64,000 nt of DNA. Origin: Neobacillus rhizosphaerae. GTDB taxonomy: Bacteria > Bacillota > Bacilli > Bacillales > Cytobacillaceae. The stretch spans positions 101,897-165,896 of the forward strand of contig NZ_CALBWS010000006.1 in NCBI RefSeq assembly GCF_937468385.1, read 5' to 3'. This document shows positions 23,627 through 32,479 of the stretch, piece by piece (positions within the stretch are counted from its first letter, which is position 1; each line of letters begins with the position of its first letter). Below the pieces are notes generated by a model. The model saw nothing but the letters and a program-made list of their open reading frames with translations. It was not told the origin of the DNA and did no database searches. Made by a program: the position numbers and the translations under genes.

Positions 23627-26155
23627 CTATGGTCTCTTTTTCGAGATTAACAAAGTTATTTGTGCCATGGTAAAGGGTAATGAAGATTTTCTTCGATAGG
23701 CCAAATATTTAGGCTCCCATATATTAGTATATTTTTCTTTAAATTTTCTTAAACCCTGAAAGTGGTAAATAAAATGTCCATGTAAGAAAATTTGAGCAGC
23801 AATCTTTTCACTTAAAAAGGAAAACCTTGATAGACCAACATTAGCTAATGGTGCCATCCCCATATTAAACCGATTATAGCCCTGTTCTTTTGCCCAATCA
23901 ATTAATGATAGGAACAGAAAATCAATGGTTCCCGGACTAGCATCAGGCTTAAACCTCATTAAATCAACAGAAATCGTTTGAAAATCATCATAAACATACA
24001 TGATGCTCATGAAGCCTTGAATTTGGTTCTTATCATCTTTTACAATAGCAATAGGTGCTTTGTTTAAATAATCACGATCAAAGAATCCTAATGAAAAACC
24101 CTTCTCTCTTCTCCCTTGAAGCCAGTCATTCGAAACGTCTTTTAAATCGGTCAATAATTGATCGGAAAAAGGAGGTTCCAACAATTCAAAATAAAACTCT
24201 TCTCGATTAAACTTATTTTTTAACGCACGCAAACCCTTCATTTTGTTTCCCGAGAGAGAGAAGGATTTTAAATCAACAAAGGCATCTTCACCCAATTTAA
24301 AAAATGCAAAACCGTGTCCATGAAGATATGGAAGCATCTCATCACTAACTTGATAAAAAACGGGAGTAAATCCGTACAGGTCAGCTATTTCCTGAAATTC
24401 ATCAATTGCATTAGATATTTCATTTTGTTCACCAATGGGATCTCCAAGAATGATCAGTTTATCAGCGTATTGCTGGAAAGGAATTAAGATATTTTTCTTA
24501 CTGTTCCAAAAAATGTATTTGTCATGTAAGAAAATCAAATGGGACAAAACCTTTCCTTTATATTTTGTTAAGTGACTGCTGATTTCTTTATCTTGGCTGA
24601 TTGAATTCTTAAACTTCCATTTTTTAGACAAACTGTTTAAATAACCTGAAAAAAGAATGAATAAAGCGATAACTAATCCAATAAAGGCACTCATAAACAA
24701 ATCACGATAATCAACTATTACATAAGGTAAAAATTTTTGCGGGATCGTTATTTTAGAGATCGGTAAATTTAAATACCCTATCAAAATGTACATGGAAGTA
24801 ATGATAAGGATAACCGACACATCAAAAATTGTTTTCCCCCAAGTAAGGACATAACTTTCCCGATAAAATTGACCCTTTGACATTCTAAGGATAAGAGCGA
24901 CAATGATTAGGAAAATCGCTTCTTCATAATCTATTCCTTTAAAAATCGAGAATAATGATGCAAGGATTAAGGCGAACATTGTTAACTCATATGCTCTTTT
25001 TACACTGTATTCAATGCCGCGCGATAAACCTAATAGTAAGAAACCTGCCGCAACGGAAAGTTGGTGAGAAACGTTAATAATCGGAAATGACAATAGTTCC
25101 TGAGCTATCTTTAACCTCGACATAATTCCAGGCACACTCGCTGATAATAACAAGATTAGTCCTGATAAAAAAACGAGTATCGTCAAAATGACATGACTTA
25201 AGCTTTGAACAATCGCTTTAGGCAGATAATTCCAAGAGTGGTTCCATTTTACCCAATACATCTTGATGAAAAACACCAAGCTGATGATAAATGGTATGAA
25301 ATAATAGCCAATTCGATAAAACAATAGAAGAACTAAGACTTTCTCTTCAGGTACATGTAAATCCTGCATGCCCCAGATAAATACCAAATCAAATGAACCT
25401 AGGCCCCCCGGAATCATACTAATAATACCGGCACAAGCAGCAACAATGTAAACTGGAAAAAGGTTTTCAAAAGATATCGGTATTCCCAATACCCTGCTTA
25501 AAGCAAATATAGCCATGAACACCGCTAGCCATTCAACAATGGAAACAACGATAAGCTCAATACCCACTTTAGTGGTAATTAATTTCTGATTGTCTTTTTT
25601 AGACTTAAACGTATGTATAATGAAAAAAATGGGCAGGTATAAACCCACACCTAAAACAGCAAAATAGAGCCATTTAACATCAACAAACAACGGGAATTGA
25701 TGAAAGCGGGTCGTGACAATCCACGAAAGCGCTGAAACCCCCGTTAAATAAAAAAGTGATACAGATGCAATTACACCAAGTAGCCTTCGCTTATCATGTT
25801 CAAGCTTGTGAAAAAAGTAGGTTCTCAGCATAGCGCCTACCAATCCGCCCAAACCTATTAAATTAGAAAAAGAGTTGGCAATAAAAGACTGTTCTAATAA
25901 TTCTCTTTTTGGAACCTTTAAACTTAATATTCGTACTAAAATCACGTCATAAAGCAGCATTGGTAATACAGCGGCAAAGGTAATGGCTAAAATCAATAAT
26001 AATATCCAGAAATTTAGTTGATTTATTTCATTTTTTAATAACTGCATGTTTAATCCTACAGTGAATTTTTTAATCTCGATGATAGCAAAAATTAATAAAA
26101 ACAGCGGAAAGATAAATTTTACTACTTTTAATATTTTTTCTTTTCTAATCCCCAA
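23627..26155 (-). CDS. mprF: Lysylphosphatidylglycerol synthase/flippase MprF
   Basis: About 842 aa. The N-terminal half has some fourteen membrane helices: the flippase domain (FSNLIGLGGLVGAMLRTYFF, IPGGLGSFDLVFIWG) plus a further helix bundle. Residues from about 530 form the cytosolic GNAT-like aminoacyl-phosphatidylglycerol synthase domain (VFYQVSDEMLPYLHGHGFAF, SPGTIDFLFLSLIDWAKEQG, NMGMAPLANVG). It transfers an amino acid, usually lysine, from tRNA to phosphatidylglycerol and flips the product, reducing attack by cationic peptides. I chose the TTG at 26155 (8 bases after AGGTGG), which gives MGIRKEKILKVVKF; a GTG at 26167 overlaps the site. The gene is monocistronic. Confidence 0.94.
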   Translation of the reverse strand: MGIRKEKILKVVKFIFPLFLLIFAIIEIKKFTVGLNMQLLKNEINQLNFWILLLILAITFAAVLPMLLYDVILVRILSLKVPKRELLEQSFIANSFSNLIGLGGLVGAMLRTYFFHKLEHDKRRLLGVIASVSLFYLTGVSALSWIVTTRFHQFPLFVDVKWLYFAVLGVGLYLPIFFIIHTFKSKKDNQKLITTKVGIELIVVSIVEWLAVFMAIFALSRVLGIPISFENLFPVYIVAACAGIISMIPGGLGSFDLVFIWGMQDLHVPEEKVLVLLLFYRIGYYFIPFIISLVFFIKMYWVKWNHSWNYLPKAIVQSLSHVILTILVFLSGLILLLSASVPGIMSRLKIAQELLSFPIINVSHQLSVAAGFLLLGLSRGIEYSVKRAYELTMFALILASLFSIFKGIDYEEAIFLIIVALILRMSKGQFYRESYVLTWGKTIFDVSVILIITSMYILIGYLNLPISKITIPQKFLPYVIVDYRDLFMSAFIGLVIALFILFSGYLNSLSKKWKFKNSISQDKEISSHLTKYKGKVLSHLIFLHDKYIFWNSKKNILIPFQQYADKLIILGDPIGEQNEISNAIDEFQEIADLYGFTPVFYQVSDEMLPYLHGHGFAFFKLGEDAFVDLKSFSLSGNKMKGLRALKNKFNREEFYFELLEPPFSDQLLTDLKDVSNDWLQGRREKGFSLGFFDRDYLNKAPIAIVKDDKNQIQGFMSIMYVYDDFQTISVDLMRFKPDASPGTIDFLFLSLIDWAKEQGYNRFNMGMAPLANVGLSRFSFLSEKIAAQIFLHGHFIYHFQGLRKFKEKYTNIWEPKYLAYRRKSSLPFTMAQITLLISKKRP

Positions 26156-26167
26156 CAAGATGACCAC

Positions 26168-26423
26168 CTATTTTTTCAATCCTGATTTAAATATATACGT
26201 TTCGATAGGAAAATCAAAGAAATATATTCTTTTAATGGATGTTTGCTTATGTTCATTGTAGACATTTTATTTAATATTCAATCATCCTTAAAGGCAAAAC
26301 CGATTTCAGCTTTTCTTTTTCCGTCTAACAAATACAAATTATTAAAGTTTTTAAAAAGAGACAAGTTTTCTAACCCACTCGGCATAAGTATTAAATAGGA
26401 CAAATTTACGAGGAGGTTATTTA
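26168..26423. other. Divergent intergenic region, no feature recognised
   Basis: About 255 AT-rich bases between mprF and the cupredoxin gene. I see no open frame with a ribosome site and no clear operator. Confidence 0.4.
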
Positions 26424-26876
26424 ATGAAGTTCTTAGTCTTTAAAAAAGAAACATTGCTTTTCTTTTTAGCTGTAGGGGTAGTGCTTGCAAGTATCTCAGC
26501 ATGGTTTATGTTAAAAGCAGGTGATAAAACGGTATTTAATCAACAATCGGATACGTCAATCCGTGAGATTCATATGGTTACAGTAGAATTCAAGAGCAAA
26601 ATGAAAAATGGCAAGGAAATAGAGGCATACCGTTGGGATCCTGGATCAATCTCCTTGAAACAGGGCGAAAAGGTAAAATTGTTTATTAGTGGGATTAACG
26701 GGGAAAAACATCCTTTTTATATAGAAGGCACTAAAATTAAGGGAACAGTAAAAAAAGGGGAAGAAACCATTGTTCCGCTTAAATTCGATAAACAGGGAAC
26801 TTATCGGTTGATCTGTGAGGCACATTCGGACCGAGCCCATAATGGGCCGATGATTGCTGATATTGTAGTCAATTAG
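26424..26876 (+). CDS. Membrane-anchored cupredoxin-domain protein
   Basis: The 150-aa product has one N-terminal membrane helix (TLLFFLAVGVVLASISAWFM) and an extracytoplasmic cupredoxin fold. The copper ligands are visible: His in GEKHPFYI and the C-terminal loop C-x2-H ... M in CEAHSDRAHNGPM. This resembles soluble CuA/plastocyanin-like domains related to cytochrome oxidase subunit II and nitrous-oxide reductase partners. Expected to transfer electrons or bind copper at the outer membrane face. ATG at 26424 follows ACGAGGAGG. Partner proteins are not adjacent. Confidence 0.85.
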   Translation: MKFLVFKKETLLFFLAVGVVLASISAWFMLKAGDKTVFNQQSDTSIREIHMVTVEFKSKMKNGKEIEAYRWDPGSISLKQGEKVKLFISGINGEKHPFYIEGTKIKGTVKKGEETIVPLKFDKQGTYRLICEAHSDRAHNGPMIADIVVN

Positions 26877-26877
26877 A

Positions 26878-26938
26878 AGCAGAAGAATTTCCTCTGCTCA
26901 GGCTATCGAAAAACCTTCGACAGCCTTTATTTTTTTAT
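26878..26938 (+). terminator. Tandem hairpins/terminator after the cupredoxin gene
   Basis: First hairpin: GCAGAAGAAATT-like arms (GAAGCAGAAGAATTTCCTCT region). Second: AGGCTATCGAA / TTCGACAGCCT followed by TTATTTTTTT, a good terminator. A similar pair of hairpins in reverse orientation lies at 27665-27738. Confidence 0.8.
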
Positions 26939-26993
26939 GTCACTTTAACATTTCACCGCGTTAATTTATTATAATATTATTTATGCAACATGT

Positions 26994-27129
26994 CTGTTGA
27001 TTTGCGCTCCAGGCGCTTCGCTTTCCGCGGGCGTGCCGGGGAGCCTCCTCGGCGCTAATGCGCGCCTGTGGGGCCTCCCCGGCCCCGTACTCCCGCAGGA
27101 GTCTTCGCGCCTTCCGCTCCAATCAACAG
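26994..27129 (-). repeat. GC-rich palindromic repeat R3, copy 1
   Basis: It is bounded by the inverted repeat CTGTTGATT / AATCAACAG and is far richer in G and C than its surroundings. Inner palindromic parts include GCGCTCCAGGCGCTTCGC / GCGCCTTCCGCTCC and ACTCCCGCAGGAGT. Read on the minus strand it matches copy 2 at 27535-27648 (GGAGCGGA, GACTCCTGCGGGA, GCGGAAAGCGA, GGAGCG). It carries no gene of its own. Confidence 0.8.
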
Positions 27130-27190
27130 GTGCAAATTTAATAATGTCCACACACAACCAAAAAAATAAAAAAATAAGTGGTGGAAATCT

Positions 27191-27525
27191 ATGTTTAAAC
27201 CAAGAGAATCTTCCAAAGTGAATATGAATTTGTGTCTATTGATGAATTAGTTCCTGATGATCACCTCCTTCGTTTGATTGGTAAATATATTGATTTTTCG
27301 TTTCTTCTTGAAAAAGTTCTCCCTTATTATAGTGATGATAACGGTCGCCCATCTGATCCCCTAATTTTGTTTAAAATGATCTTTATTGGTTATCTTTACG
27401 GTATTCGTTCTGAGCGACAACTAGAAAGAGAAATACGAATGAATGTTGCCTATAGTTGGTGTTTAGGTTTATTCAAGGATCACTTAGCCAGGTTAGAAAA
27501 AGTGTGTTGCAACTCTTTACGTTGA
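27191..27525 (+). pseudogene. Truncated and frameshifted IS1182-type transposase
   Basis: The frame from 27232 encodes FVSIDELVPDDHLLRLI, KMIFIGYLYGIRSERQLERE and AYSWCLGLF, the N-terminal part of IS1182-family transposases. The natural start (ATG 27191, MFKPRES) is in another frame, so at least one indel separates the two. The reading frame ends after about 100 residues, whereas intact transposases are 450-500 aa, so the catalytic DDE domain is missing. The fragment is enclosed by two R3 repeats in opposite orientation. It cannot be active. Confidence 0.88.
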
Positions 27526-27534
27526 TTTGCCACC

Positions 27535-27648
27535 CTGTTGATTGGAGCGGAGGGCACTCGACTCCTGCGGGATAGAGAGGTCACGGGAGACCCCGCAGGC
27601 TCCCGGACCTCCCCGCGGAAAGCGAGTGCCCGGAGCGGAAATCAACAG
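27535..27648 (+). repeat. GC-rich palindromic repeat R3, copy 2
   Basis: It starts CTGTTGATTGGAGCGGAGGG and ends GGAGCGGAAATCAACAG. The inner part has GACTCCTGCGGGA and ACCCCGCAGGC. It lies in inverted orientation to copy 1 at 26994-27129. Similar elements are, from my memory, common in Bacillus-group genomes, but I cannot name the family. Confidence 0.8.
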
Positions 27649-27664
27649 GCCAGTTAGCAGGGCC

Positions 27665-27738
27665 AATCCATTAATAAAAAATTGCCGAGAAATATACCCT
27701 TTCTCGACAATCTGAGCAGAAGAAATTCTTCTGCTTCT
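27665..27738 (-). terminator. Tandem hairpins, inverted near-copy of 26878-26938
   Basis: On the minus strand this reads AGAAGCAGAAGAATTTCTTC, then a second hairpin (TTGTCGAGAAA ... TTTCTCGGCAA) followed by TTTTTT. It looks like an intrinsic terminator for minus-strand transcription, but no minus-strand gene lies upstream of it, because pflB starts at 28050 on the other strand. Confidence 0.6.
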
Positions 27739-27953
27739 TTCAATGTTTTATAGATGGTGTTTCATTAGTTTTCACTATTAATACGTTGATACTATTGTAT
27801 TCTTCTTATATAACAGATGTATAATATGCTTGTATTTTTATAATACAGTTTAAAAAGACAAACTAGTTCACTCAAAGAAAATTCGAATAAAACAGTCAAT
27901 AAACACATAAATACCAACACTTCACAATATCTTAACAATTACACTCAATTTCA

Positions 27954-27996
27954 TGTTACATATTTCACATACAATCTGTTATACTGAATTTAGGTT
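27954..27996 (+). promoter_or_regulatory. Fnr-like box upstream of pflB
   Basis: TGTTA-CATATT-TCACA (27954-27969) differs from the Fnr consensus at one conserved base. If it acts at -41.5, the -10 element would be TAGGTT at 27991-27996, which is weak; an alternative TATACT at 27980-27985 would put the box near -30, where it would repress. The region 27740-27953 holds nothing else I recognise. Confidence 0.5.
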
Positions 27997-28049
27997 AAAG
28001 ATATCTCAACTGTTATATATTTTTCAAAAAACTTAAGAGGTGAAAAATA

Positions 28050-30275
28050 ATGGAACAATGGCAAGGATTTACAAAAGGGACTTGGACAAAGGAAGTTAAT
28101 GTTCGCGATTTCATCTTAAACAACTACATTCCATTTGAAGGAGACGACTCCTTCTTAGCTAGTGCAACAGATGCCACAAATAAGCTTTGGAAACAGGTAA
28201 TGGAACTTACAGCGCAAGAACGTGAAAATGGCGGTGTCTTTGATATGGACACAGAAACCGTTTCAACAATTACATCACATGGACCAGGATATCTAAATGA
28301 GGACCTTGAAAAAGTGGTTGGTGTGCAAACAGATAAACCTTTTAATCGTTCTATGCAGCCTTTTGGTGGAATTCGAATGGCTAAAGCAGCTTGTGAAGCT
28401 TATGGTTACGAATTAAACCCTGAAATCGAAAAAATTTTCACTGACTTCCGAAAAACACACAATCAAGGTGTATTCGATGCCTATACTGATGAAATGATGC
28501 TTGCTCGTAAAGCAGCGATTATTACGGGACTTCCTGATGCGTATGGCCGCGGTCGCATAATTGGGGACTATCGCCGTGTTGCCTTATACGGTGTAGATTT
28601 CTTAATTAAAGAAAAACAACAGGATCTAAAGAATACCAGCAAGGTCATGACTGAAGATAATATCCGCTTACGTGAAGAGATTGCTGAACAAATTCGTGCT
28701 CTAAAAGAATTGAAAGAACTAGGCACTAGCTATGGATTTGATATTTCCCGACCTGCCGTTACTGCCCAAGAAGCATTCCAATGGTTATACTTAGGATATT
28801 TGGCAGCCATTAAAGAGCAAAACGGGGCAGCAATGAGCCTTGGACGTGTATCTACCTTCCTAGATATTTATATCGAAAGAGATTTAAAAAATGGTACAAT
28901 TACCGAAACTGGAGCACAAGAAATCGTAGACCACTTTGTCATGAAGCTTCGTCTAGTGAAGTTTGCCCGTACACCGGATTATAATGAATTATTTAGTGGT
29001 GACCCAACATGGGTAACAGAGTCAATCGGTGGTATGGCTTTGGACGGACGTTCTCTTGTAACTAAGAACTCTTTCCGTTTCCTTCATACATTAGATAACT
29101 TAGGTCCAGCACCAGAACCTAATCTAACTGTTCTATGGTCACCACAGCTGCCTGAAAACTTTAAGAACTATTGTGCAAAAATGTCAATCAAAACAAGTTC
29201 AATTCAATACGAAAACGACGACATCATGCGCCCTGAGTATGGAGATGACTACGGAATTGCCTGCTGTGTATCCGCGATGGAAATCGGCAAGCAAATGCAG
29301 TTCTTCGGTGCTCGTGCGAACCTTGCAAAAGCCCTACTCTATTCGATCAACGGTGGTGTCGATGAGAAATTAAAAATTCAAGTTGGACCACAGTATCAAC
29401 CCATTACATCTGAAGTTTTAAATTACGATGAAGTAATGGAAAAATTCGATAAAATGATGGAATGGCTGGCAGGTCTATACATTAACACCTTGAATGTTAT
29501 TCATTTCATGCACGATAAATATAGCTACGAAAGAATTGAAATGGCCTTACATGATACAACGATACTTCGCACAATGGCAACAGGAATTGCAGGACTAAGT
29601 GTTGTCGCTGACTCCCTAAGTGCGATTAAATATGGCGAAGTAAAAGTAATCCGCGATGAAAATGGTTTAGCTGTAGACTTTAAAACAAGCGGCGACTATC
29701 CTAAATACGGGAACAACGATGACCGCGTTGACAGCATTGCCGTCGGAATTGTAAAAACCTTTATGAAGAAGCTTCGCAAACATGTAACTTACCGTAATTC
29801 TGTACACACTTTATCTATTTTAACCATCACTTCAAACGTGGTTTACGGCAAGAAAACCGGAAATACACCTGACGGACGCCGCACTGGAGAACCATTTGCA
29901 CCAGGTGCAAACCCAATGCACGGACGTGATACAAAAGGAACGTTGGCTTCCTTATCATCTGTTGCAAAGCTTCCATATAGTTACGCAATGGACGGAATTT
30001 CAAATACCTTCTCCATCGTTCCAAAAGCACTTGGAAAAGAAGAGGAAAGCCAAATTCGTAATTTAGTCTCCATTTTGGATGGCTATGCCATTAAAACAGG
30101 ACATCATCTTAATGTAAACGTCTTTAACAGAGAAACACTAATTGACGCAATGGAGCATCCAGAACTATATCCTCAATTAACCATTCGTGTTTCTGGCTAT
30201 GCAGTAAACTTCATTAAGTTATCGAAAGAACAACAGCTTGATGTTATTAATCGGACTTTCCATGAGTCATTGTAA
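28050..30275 (+). CDS. pflB: Pyruvate formate-lyase (formate C-acetyltransferase)
   Basis: This 741-aa glycyl radical enzyme converts pyruvate and CoA to acetyl-CoA and formate in the cytosol under anaerobic conditions. The catalytic cysteine pair is at residues 405-406 (GIACCVSAM) and the radical glycine is in [10 protein letters not shown] (about Gly716). The length and N-terminus ([20 protein letters not shown]) match PflB, not the diol dehydratase paralogues. ATG 28050 follows AAGAGGTG. The activating enzyme follows 64 bases downstream, past a stem-loop. B. subtilis lacks pfl, so this is an anaerobic trait of this lineage. Formate produced could feed the selenocysteine formate dehydrogenase. 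Confidence 0.96.
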   Translation: MEQWQGFTKGTWTKEVNVRDFILNNYIPFEGDDSFLASATDATNKLWKQVMELTAQERENGGVFDMDTETVSTITSHGPGYLNEDLEKVVGVQTDKPFNRSMQPFGGIRMAKAACEAYGYELNPEIEKIFTDFRKTHNQGVFDAYTDEMMLARKAAIITGLPDAYGRGRIIGDYRRVALYGVDFLIKEKQQDLKNTSKVMTEDNIRLREEIAEQIRALKELKELGTSYGFDISRPAVTAQEAFQWLYLGYLAAIKEQNGAAMSLGRVSTFLDIYIERDLKNGTITETGAQEIVDHFVMKLRLVKFARTPDYNELFSGDPTWVTESIGGMALDGRSLVTKNSFRFLHTLDNLGPAPEPNLTVLWSPQLPENFKNYCAKMSIKTSSIQYENDDIMRPEYGDDYGIACCVSAMEIGKQMQFFGARANLAKALLYSINGGVDEKLKIQVGPQYQPITSEVLNYDEVMEKFDKMMEWLAGLYINTLNVIHFMHDKYSYERIEMALHDTTILRTMATGIAGLSVVADSLSAIKYGEVKVIRDENGLAVDFKTSGDYPKYGNNDDRVDSIAVGIVKTFMKKLRKHVTYRNSVHTLSILTITSNVVYGKKTGNTPDGRRTGEPFAPGANPMHGRDTKGTLASLSSVAKLPYSYAMDGISNTFSIVPKALGKEEESQIRNLVSILDGYAIKTGHHLNVNVFNRETLIDAMEHPELYPQLTIRVSGYAVNFIKLSKEQQLDVINRTFHESL

Positions 30276-30286
30276 TTAGAATTCTT

Positions 30287-30314
30287 GGGGCTCCTCTTTT
30301 TAAAAGGAGTCCCC
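30287..30314 (+). other. Stem-loop between pflB and pflA
   Basis: GGGGCTCCT pairs with AGGAG-T-CCCC (one bulge) around a short U-rich loop. There is no long U tract after it (TTATTATG), so it may partly terminate or protect the pflB end and so lower pflA relative to pflB. Confidence 0.55.
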
Positions 30315-30339
30315 CTTATTATGAAAGGGGATTATCACC

Positions 30340-31077
30340 ATGAACGGAAATATTCATTCTATTGAAACATTAGGAACGGTGGACGGACCAGGGATTCGTT
30401 ATGTCATTTTTACACAAGGCTGCCTGTTACGCTGCCAGTTTTGCCATAATGCTGATACCTGGGAAATCGGCTCAGGAAAACAAATGACTGTTTCCGAAAT
30501 CATGGATGATTTGATGAGTTATCTTCCTTTCATTCAAGCTTCTGGTGGCGGTATTACGGTGAGTGGCGGTGAACCTTTACTACAAATTCCTTTCCTAACG
30601 GACCTTTTCAAGGAATGTAAACAAAAAGGGATTCATACAACCATCGATTCCTCTGGCGGCTGTTTCTCACATTCCAAGCTTTTCATTGAACAGCTTGAAG
30701 AGCTATTGCAGTATACTGACTTAGTCCTGCTGGATTTAAAACATATCAATCGAAAAAAACATATTCAACTAACAGGAATGGCAAATGACCACATTCTTGA
30801 TTTCGCAAAATTTTTATCAGATAGGAAAGTCCCTATTTGGGTCCGACATGTATTAGTCCCAACGGTTACAGATGACCCAGAAGATCTGCAAAAACTTGGG
30901 GAATTCATCGGAACACTTGAAAATGTTAATAAGATTGAAATACTCCCCTACCATAAGCTTGGAGTCTATAAATGGGAAGCGCTTGGTCATGAATACCCAC
31001 TAAAACATGTCGAGCCGCCAACCGAAGAAAAAGTTGAATTTGCTTATCAGTTGCTAACTGCCCATTGGCAAAAATAA
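30340..31077 (+). CDS. pflA: Pyruvate formate-lyase activating enzyme
   Basis: The 245-aa radical SAM protein carries the cluster motif C28-x3-C32-x2-C35 (TQGCLLRCQFCHN), the GGE motif (VSGGEPLLQ) and the typical IRYVIFTQG N-terminus. It reduces S-adenosylmethionine to abstract hydrogen from the PflB glycine. It is the second gene of the pflBA operon; ATG 30340 follows GAAAGGGG. A terminator at 31104-31131 ends the operon. Confidence 0.95.
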   Translation: MNGNIHSIETLGTVDGPGIRYVIFTQGCLLRCQFCHNADTWEIGSGKQMTVSEIMDDLMSYLPFIQASGGGITVSGGEPLLQIPFLTDLFKECKQKGIHTTIDSSGGCFSHSKLFIEQLEELLQYTDLVLLDLKHINRKKHIQLTGMANDHILDFAKFLSDRKVPIWVRHVLVPTVTDDPEDLQKLGEFIGTLENVNKIEILPYHKLGVYKWEALGHEYPLKHVEPPTEEKVEFAYQLLTAHWQK

Positions 31078-31103
31078 TTAATTGAAAAATAGCTTTTAAT
31101 CAG

Positions 31104-31134
31104 CACCGATTCCAAAGTGAACCGGTGTTTTATA
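31104..31134 (+). terminator. Terminator of pflBA
   Basis: CACCG-ATTC / GAAC-CGGTG stem followed by TTTTATATTATT, just after the pflA stop. Confidence 0.7.
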
Positions 31135-31195
31135 TTATTATCCTAATAGATTTTTAGTAAAGTTTTCAAACACTGGTATTTTTGCTTGGTTTAAA

Positions 31196-31224
31196 TTGAT
31201 TATTTAGCTATTCTCAGATATACT
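31196..31224 (+). promoter_or_regulatory. Sigma-A-type promoter of the leader/yidC2 operon
   Basis: TTGATT (31196-31201), 17-bp spacer, TATACT (31219-31224). It lies 35 bases before the leader-peptide TTG start. Confidence 0.65.
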
Positions 31225-31258
31225 CTTATCATTGGTTAAACAAGCGAGGTGATAATTT

Positions 31259-31549
31259 TTGTTTCAGATACTCATCGATAACTCGGATATTAATACCTTA
31301 AATGCCCTTTATGTCAGTATTTACTTAGGATTAATACTGAAATTTTTATTGGCTTGGGGTGTGGAATATTCATTTTTTGGATCACTGTCAAATCCTGCAA
31401 ATACAAAAATTATTCATCCATTGTTTTTTTACAAGAAAAAAAGCACTTTAAATGGCAGCTTTATTCTCATCAGAATTGTTAAATATATTCGAAAAAAGCA
31501 ATATTCTCAGGATGATTCCGAAGAACCCGTTTCCCTCCAGCTTACTTAA
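31259..31549 (+). CDS. mifM: MifM-like translation-arrest leader peptide (membrane insertion sensor)
   Basis: A TTG at 31259 follows GAGGTG by 8 bases. The 96-aa product has one N-terminal membrane helix (ALYVSIYLGLILKFLLAWGV then EYSFFGS), a loop, and a C-terminal RIVKYIRKKQYSQDDSEEP. In B. subtilis, the 95-aa MifM upstream of yqjG (yidC2) has a similar helix and an arrest region with R-I-x2-W-I-R-K and a downstream acidic cluster; here R72-I73-x2-Y76-I77-R78-K79 and D85-D86-S87-E88-E89 occupy matching places. MifM stalls ribosomes when YidC activity is low, opening the yidC2 ribosome site. Position, size, topology and motif all agree; arrest itself is inferred. The next gene is yidC2. Confidence 0.82.
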   Translation: MFQILIDNSDINTLNALYVSIYLGLILKFLLAWGVEYSFFGSLSNPANTKIIHPLFFYKKKSTLNGSFILIRIVKYIRKKQYSQDDSEEPVSLQLT

Positions 31550-31581
31550 AAAAAATCTACATCTACATTTTAGGAGGAAAC
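31529..31581 (+). promoter_or_regulatory. Hairpin sequestering the yidC2 ribosome binding site
   Basis: GTTTCCCTCC (31529-31538), inside the last codons of the leader peptide, pairs with GGAGGAAAC (31573-31581), the Shine-Dalgarno of yidC2, with one bulged C. A ribosome stalled near codons 86-90 (about 31514-31528) would cover the 5' arm and free the site, the logic established for mifM-yqjG. Confidence 0.8.
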
Positions 31582-32373
31582 ATGAAAAAGAAACGTTCTT
31601 CATTAATAATTATCGCACTTTTAGCCTTTACAACTTTAGTTCTATCAGCTTGTTCATCACAGGGACAAAGTGGTAAAAGCGATGGGTTTTTCCAACATTA
31701 TTTCGTAAATACCTTTTCAACTATTATCAAAACAGTAGCCGACCTGCTCCATGGAAACTATGGACTGGCTATTATTATTGTTACCATTGTTATTAGGCTT
31801 ATCTTGATGCCTCTAATGTTAAAACAATATAAAAATCAAATGGCTATGAAGGAAAAAATGGATGTTTTGAAACCTGAAATGGACACGATTCAAAAGAAAA
31901 TGAAGGCTGAAAAAGATCCAAAGAAAAAACAAGAGCTTCAAGCAGAAATGATGGGACTTTATCAAAAGCATGGTGTAAACCCGCTGAATATGGGATGTTT
32001 ACCTATCTTGATTCAGATGCCTATTTTGACAGCCTTCTATTATGCTATTCGGAGTTCAAAGGAAATTGCTCAACATCAATTTTTGTGGTTTAGCCTTGGT
32101 CACCCTGATATCATAATTACTATTATCGCCGGGCTGATATATTACTTTCAATTTAAAGTTTCACAATCCAACATGCCATCTGCTCAGCAACAACAAATGA
32201 AATTCATGGGATTACTTTCCCCATTAATGATTGTCATGTTTTCCTTTAGTGCTCCAGCAGCACTACCGCTTTATTGGGTTGTGGGAGGAATATTCTTAAT
32301 CGTGCAAACGATGATTAGCCGAAAACTTTATCAGACTAAAAAACCGGAAATTGTTCAAGCAAAGCAAAAATAA
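31582..32373 (+). CDS. yidC2: Membrane protein insertase YidC2 (YqjG-type)
   Basis: The 263-aa lipoprotein has a signal peptide ending LVLSACSS (lipobox Cys), five membrane helices and the conserved helix-1 arginine in ITIVIRLILMPL. A cytoplasmic hairpin follows (KEKMDVLKPEMDTIQKKMKA), then CLPILIQMPILTAFYYAI. YidC/Oxa1 proteins insert and fold membrane proteins alone or with SecYEG. The preceding MifM-like leader with its hairpin marks this as the inducible second YidC; the constitutive SpoIIIJ copy would be elsewhere. The ribosome site AGGAGG is in the regulatory hairpin. Confidence 0.93.
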   Translation: MKKKRSSLIIIALLAFTTLVLSACSSQGQSGKSDGFFQHYFVNTFSTIIKTVADLLHGNYGLAIIIVTIVIRLILMPLMLKQYKNQMAMKEKMDVLKPEMDTIQKKMKAEKDPKKKQELQAEMMGLYQKHGVNPLNMGCLPILIQMPILTAFYYAIRSSKEIAQHQFLWFSLGHPDIIITIIAGLIYYFQFKVSQSNMPSAQQQQMKFMGLLSPLMIVMFSFSAPAALPLYWVVGGIFLIVQTMISRKLYQTKKPEIVQAKQK

Positions 32374-32382
32374 TTAGTATTA

Positions 32383-32414
32383 AAAAGAAGCATCAGATTT
32401 GATGCTTCTTTTTT
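32383..32414 (+). terminator. Terminator of the yidC2 operon
   Basis: Perfect stem AAGAAGCATCA / TGATGCTTCTT with a 4-nt loop, followed by TTTTTTATA. Confidence 0.92.
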
Positions 32415-32451
32415 ATAATATAAGAATTTATAACATTGGACTTCGAGAAAT

Positions 32452-32479
32452 GTCCAGCTCCAGGCGCCTTGCGCTTTTC
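32452..32479 (-). repeat. Short fragment of repeat R2
   Basis: The sequence CCAGCTCCAGGCGCCTTGCG CTTTT in reverse has the two ends of the R2 repeats joined with the middle missing. It abuts the stop codon of the fluoride-channel gene. Confidence 0.45.
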
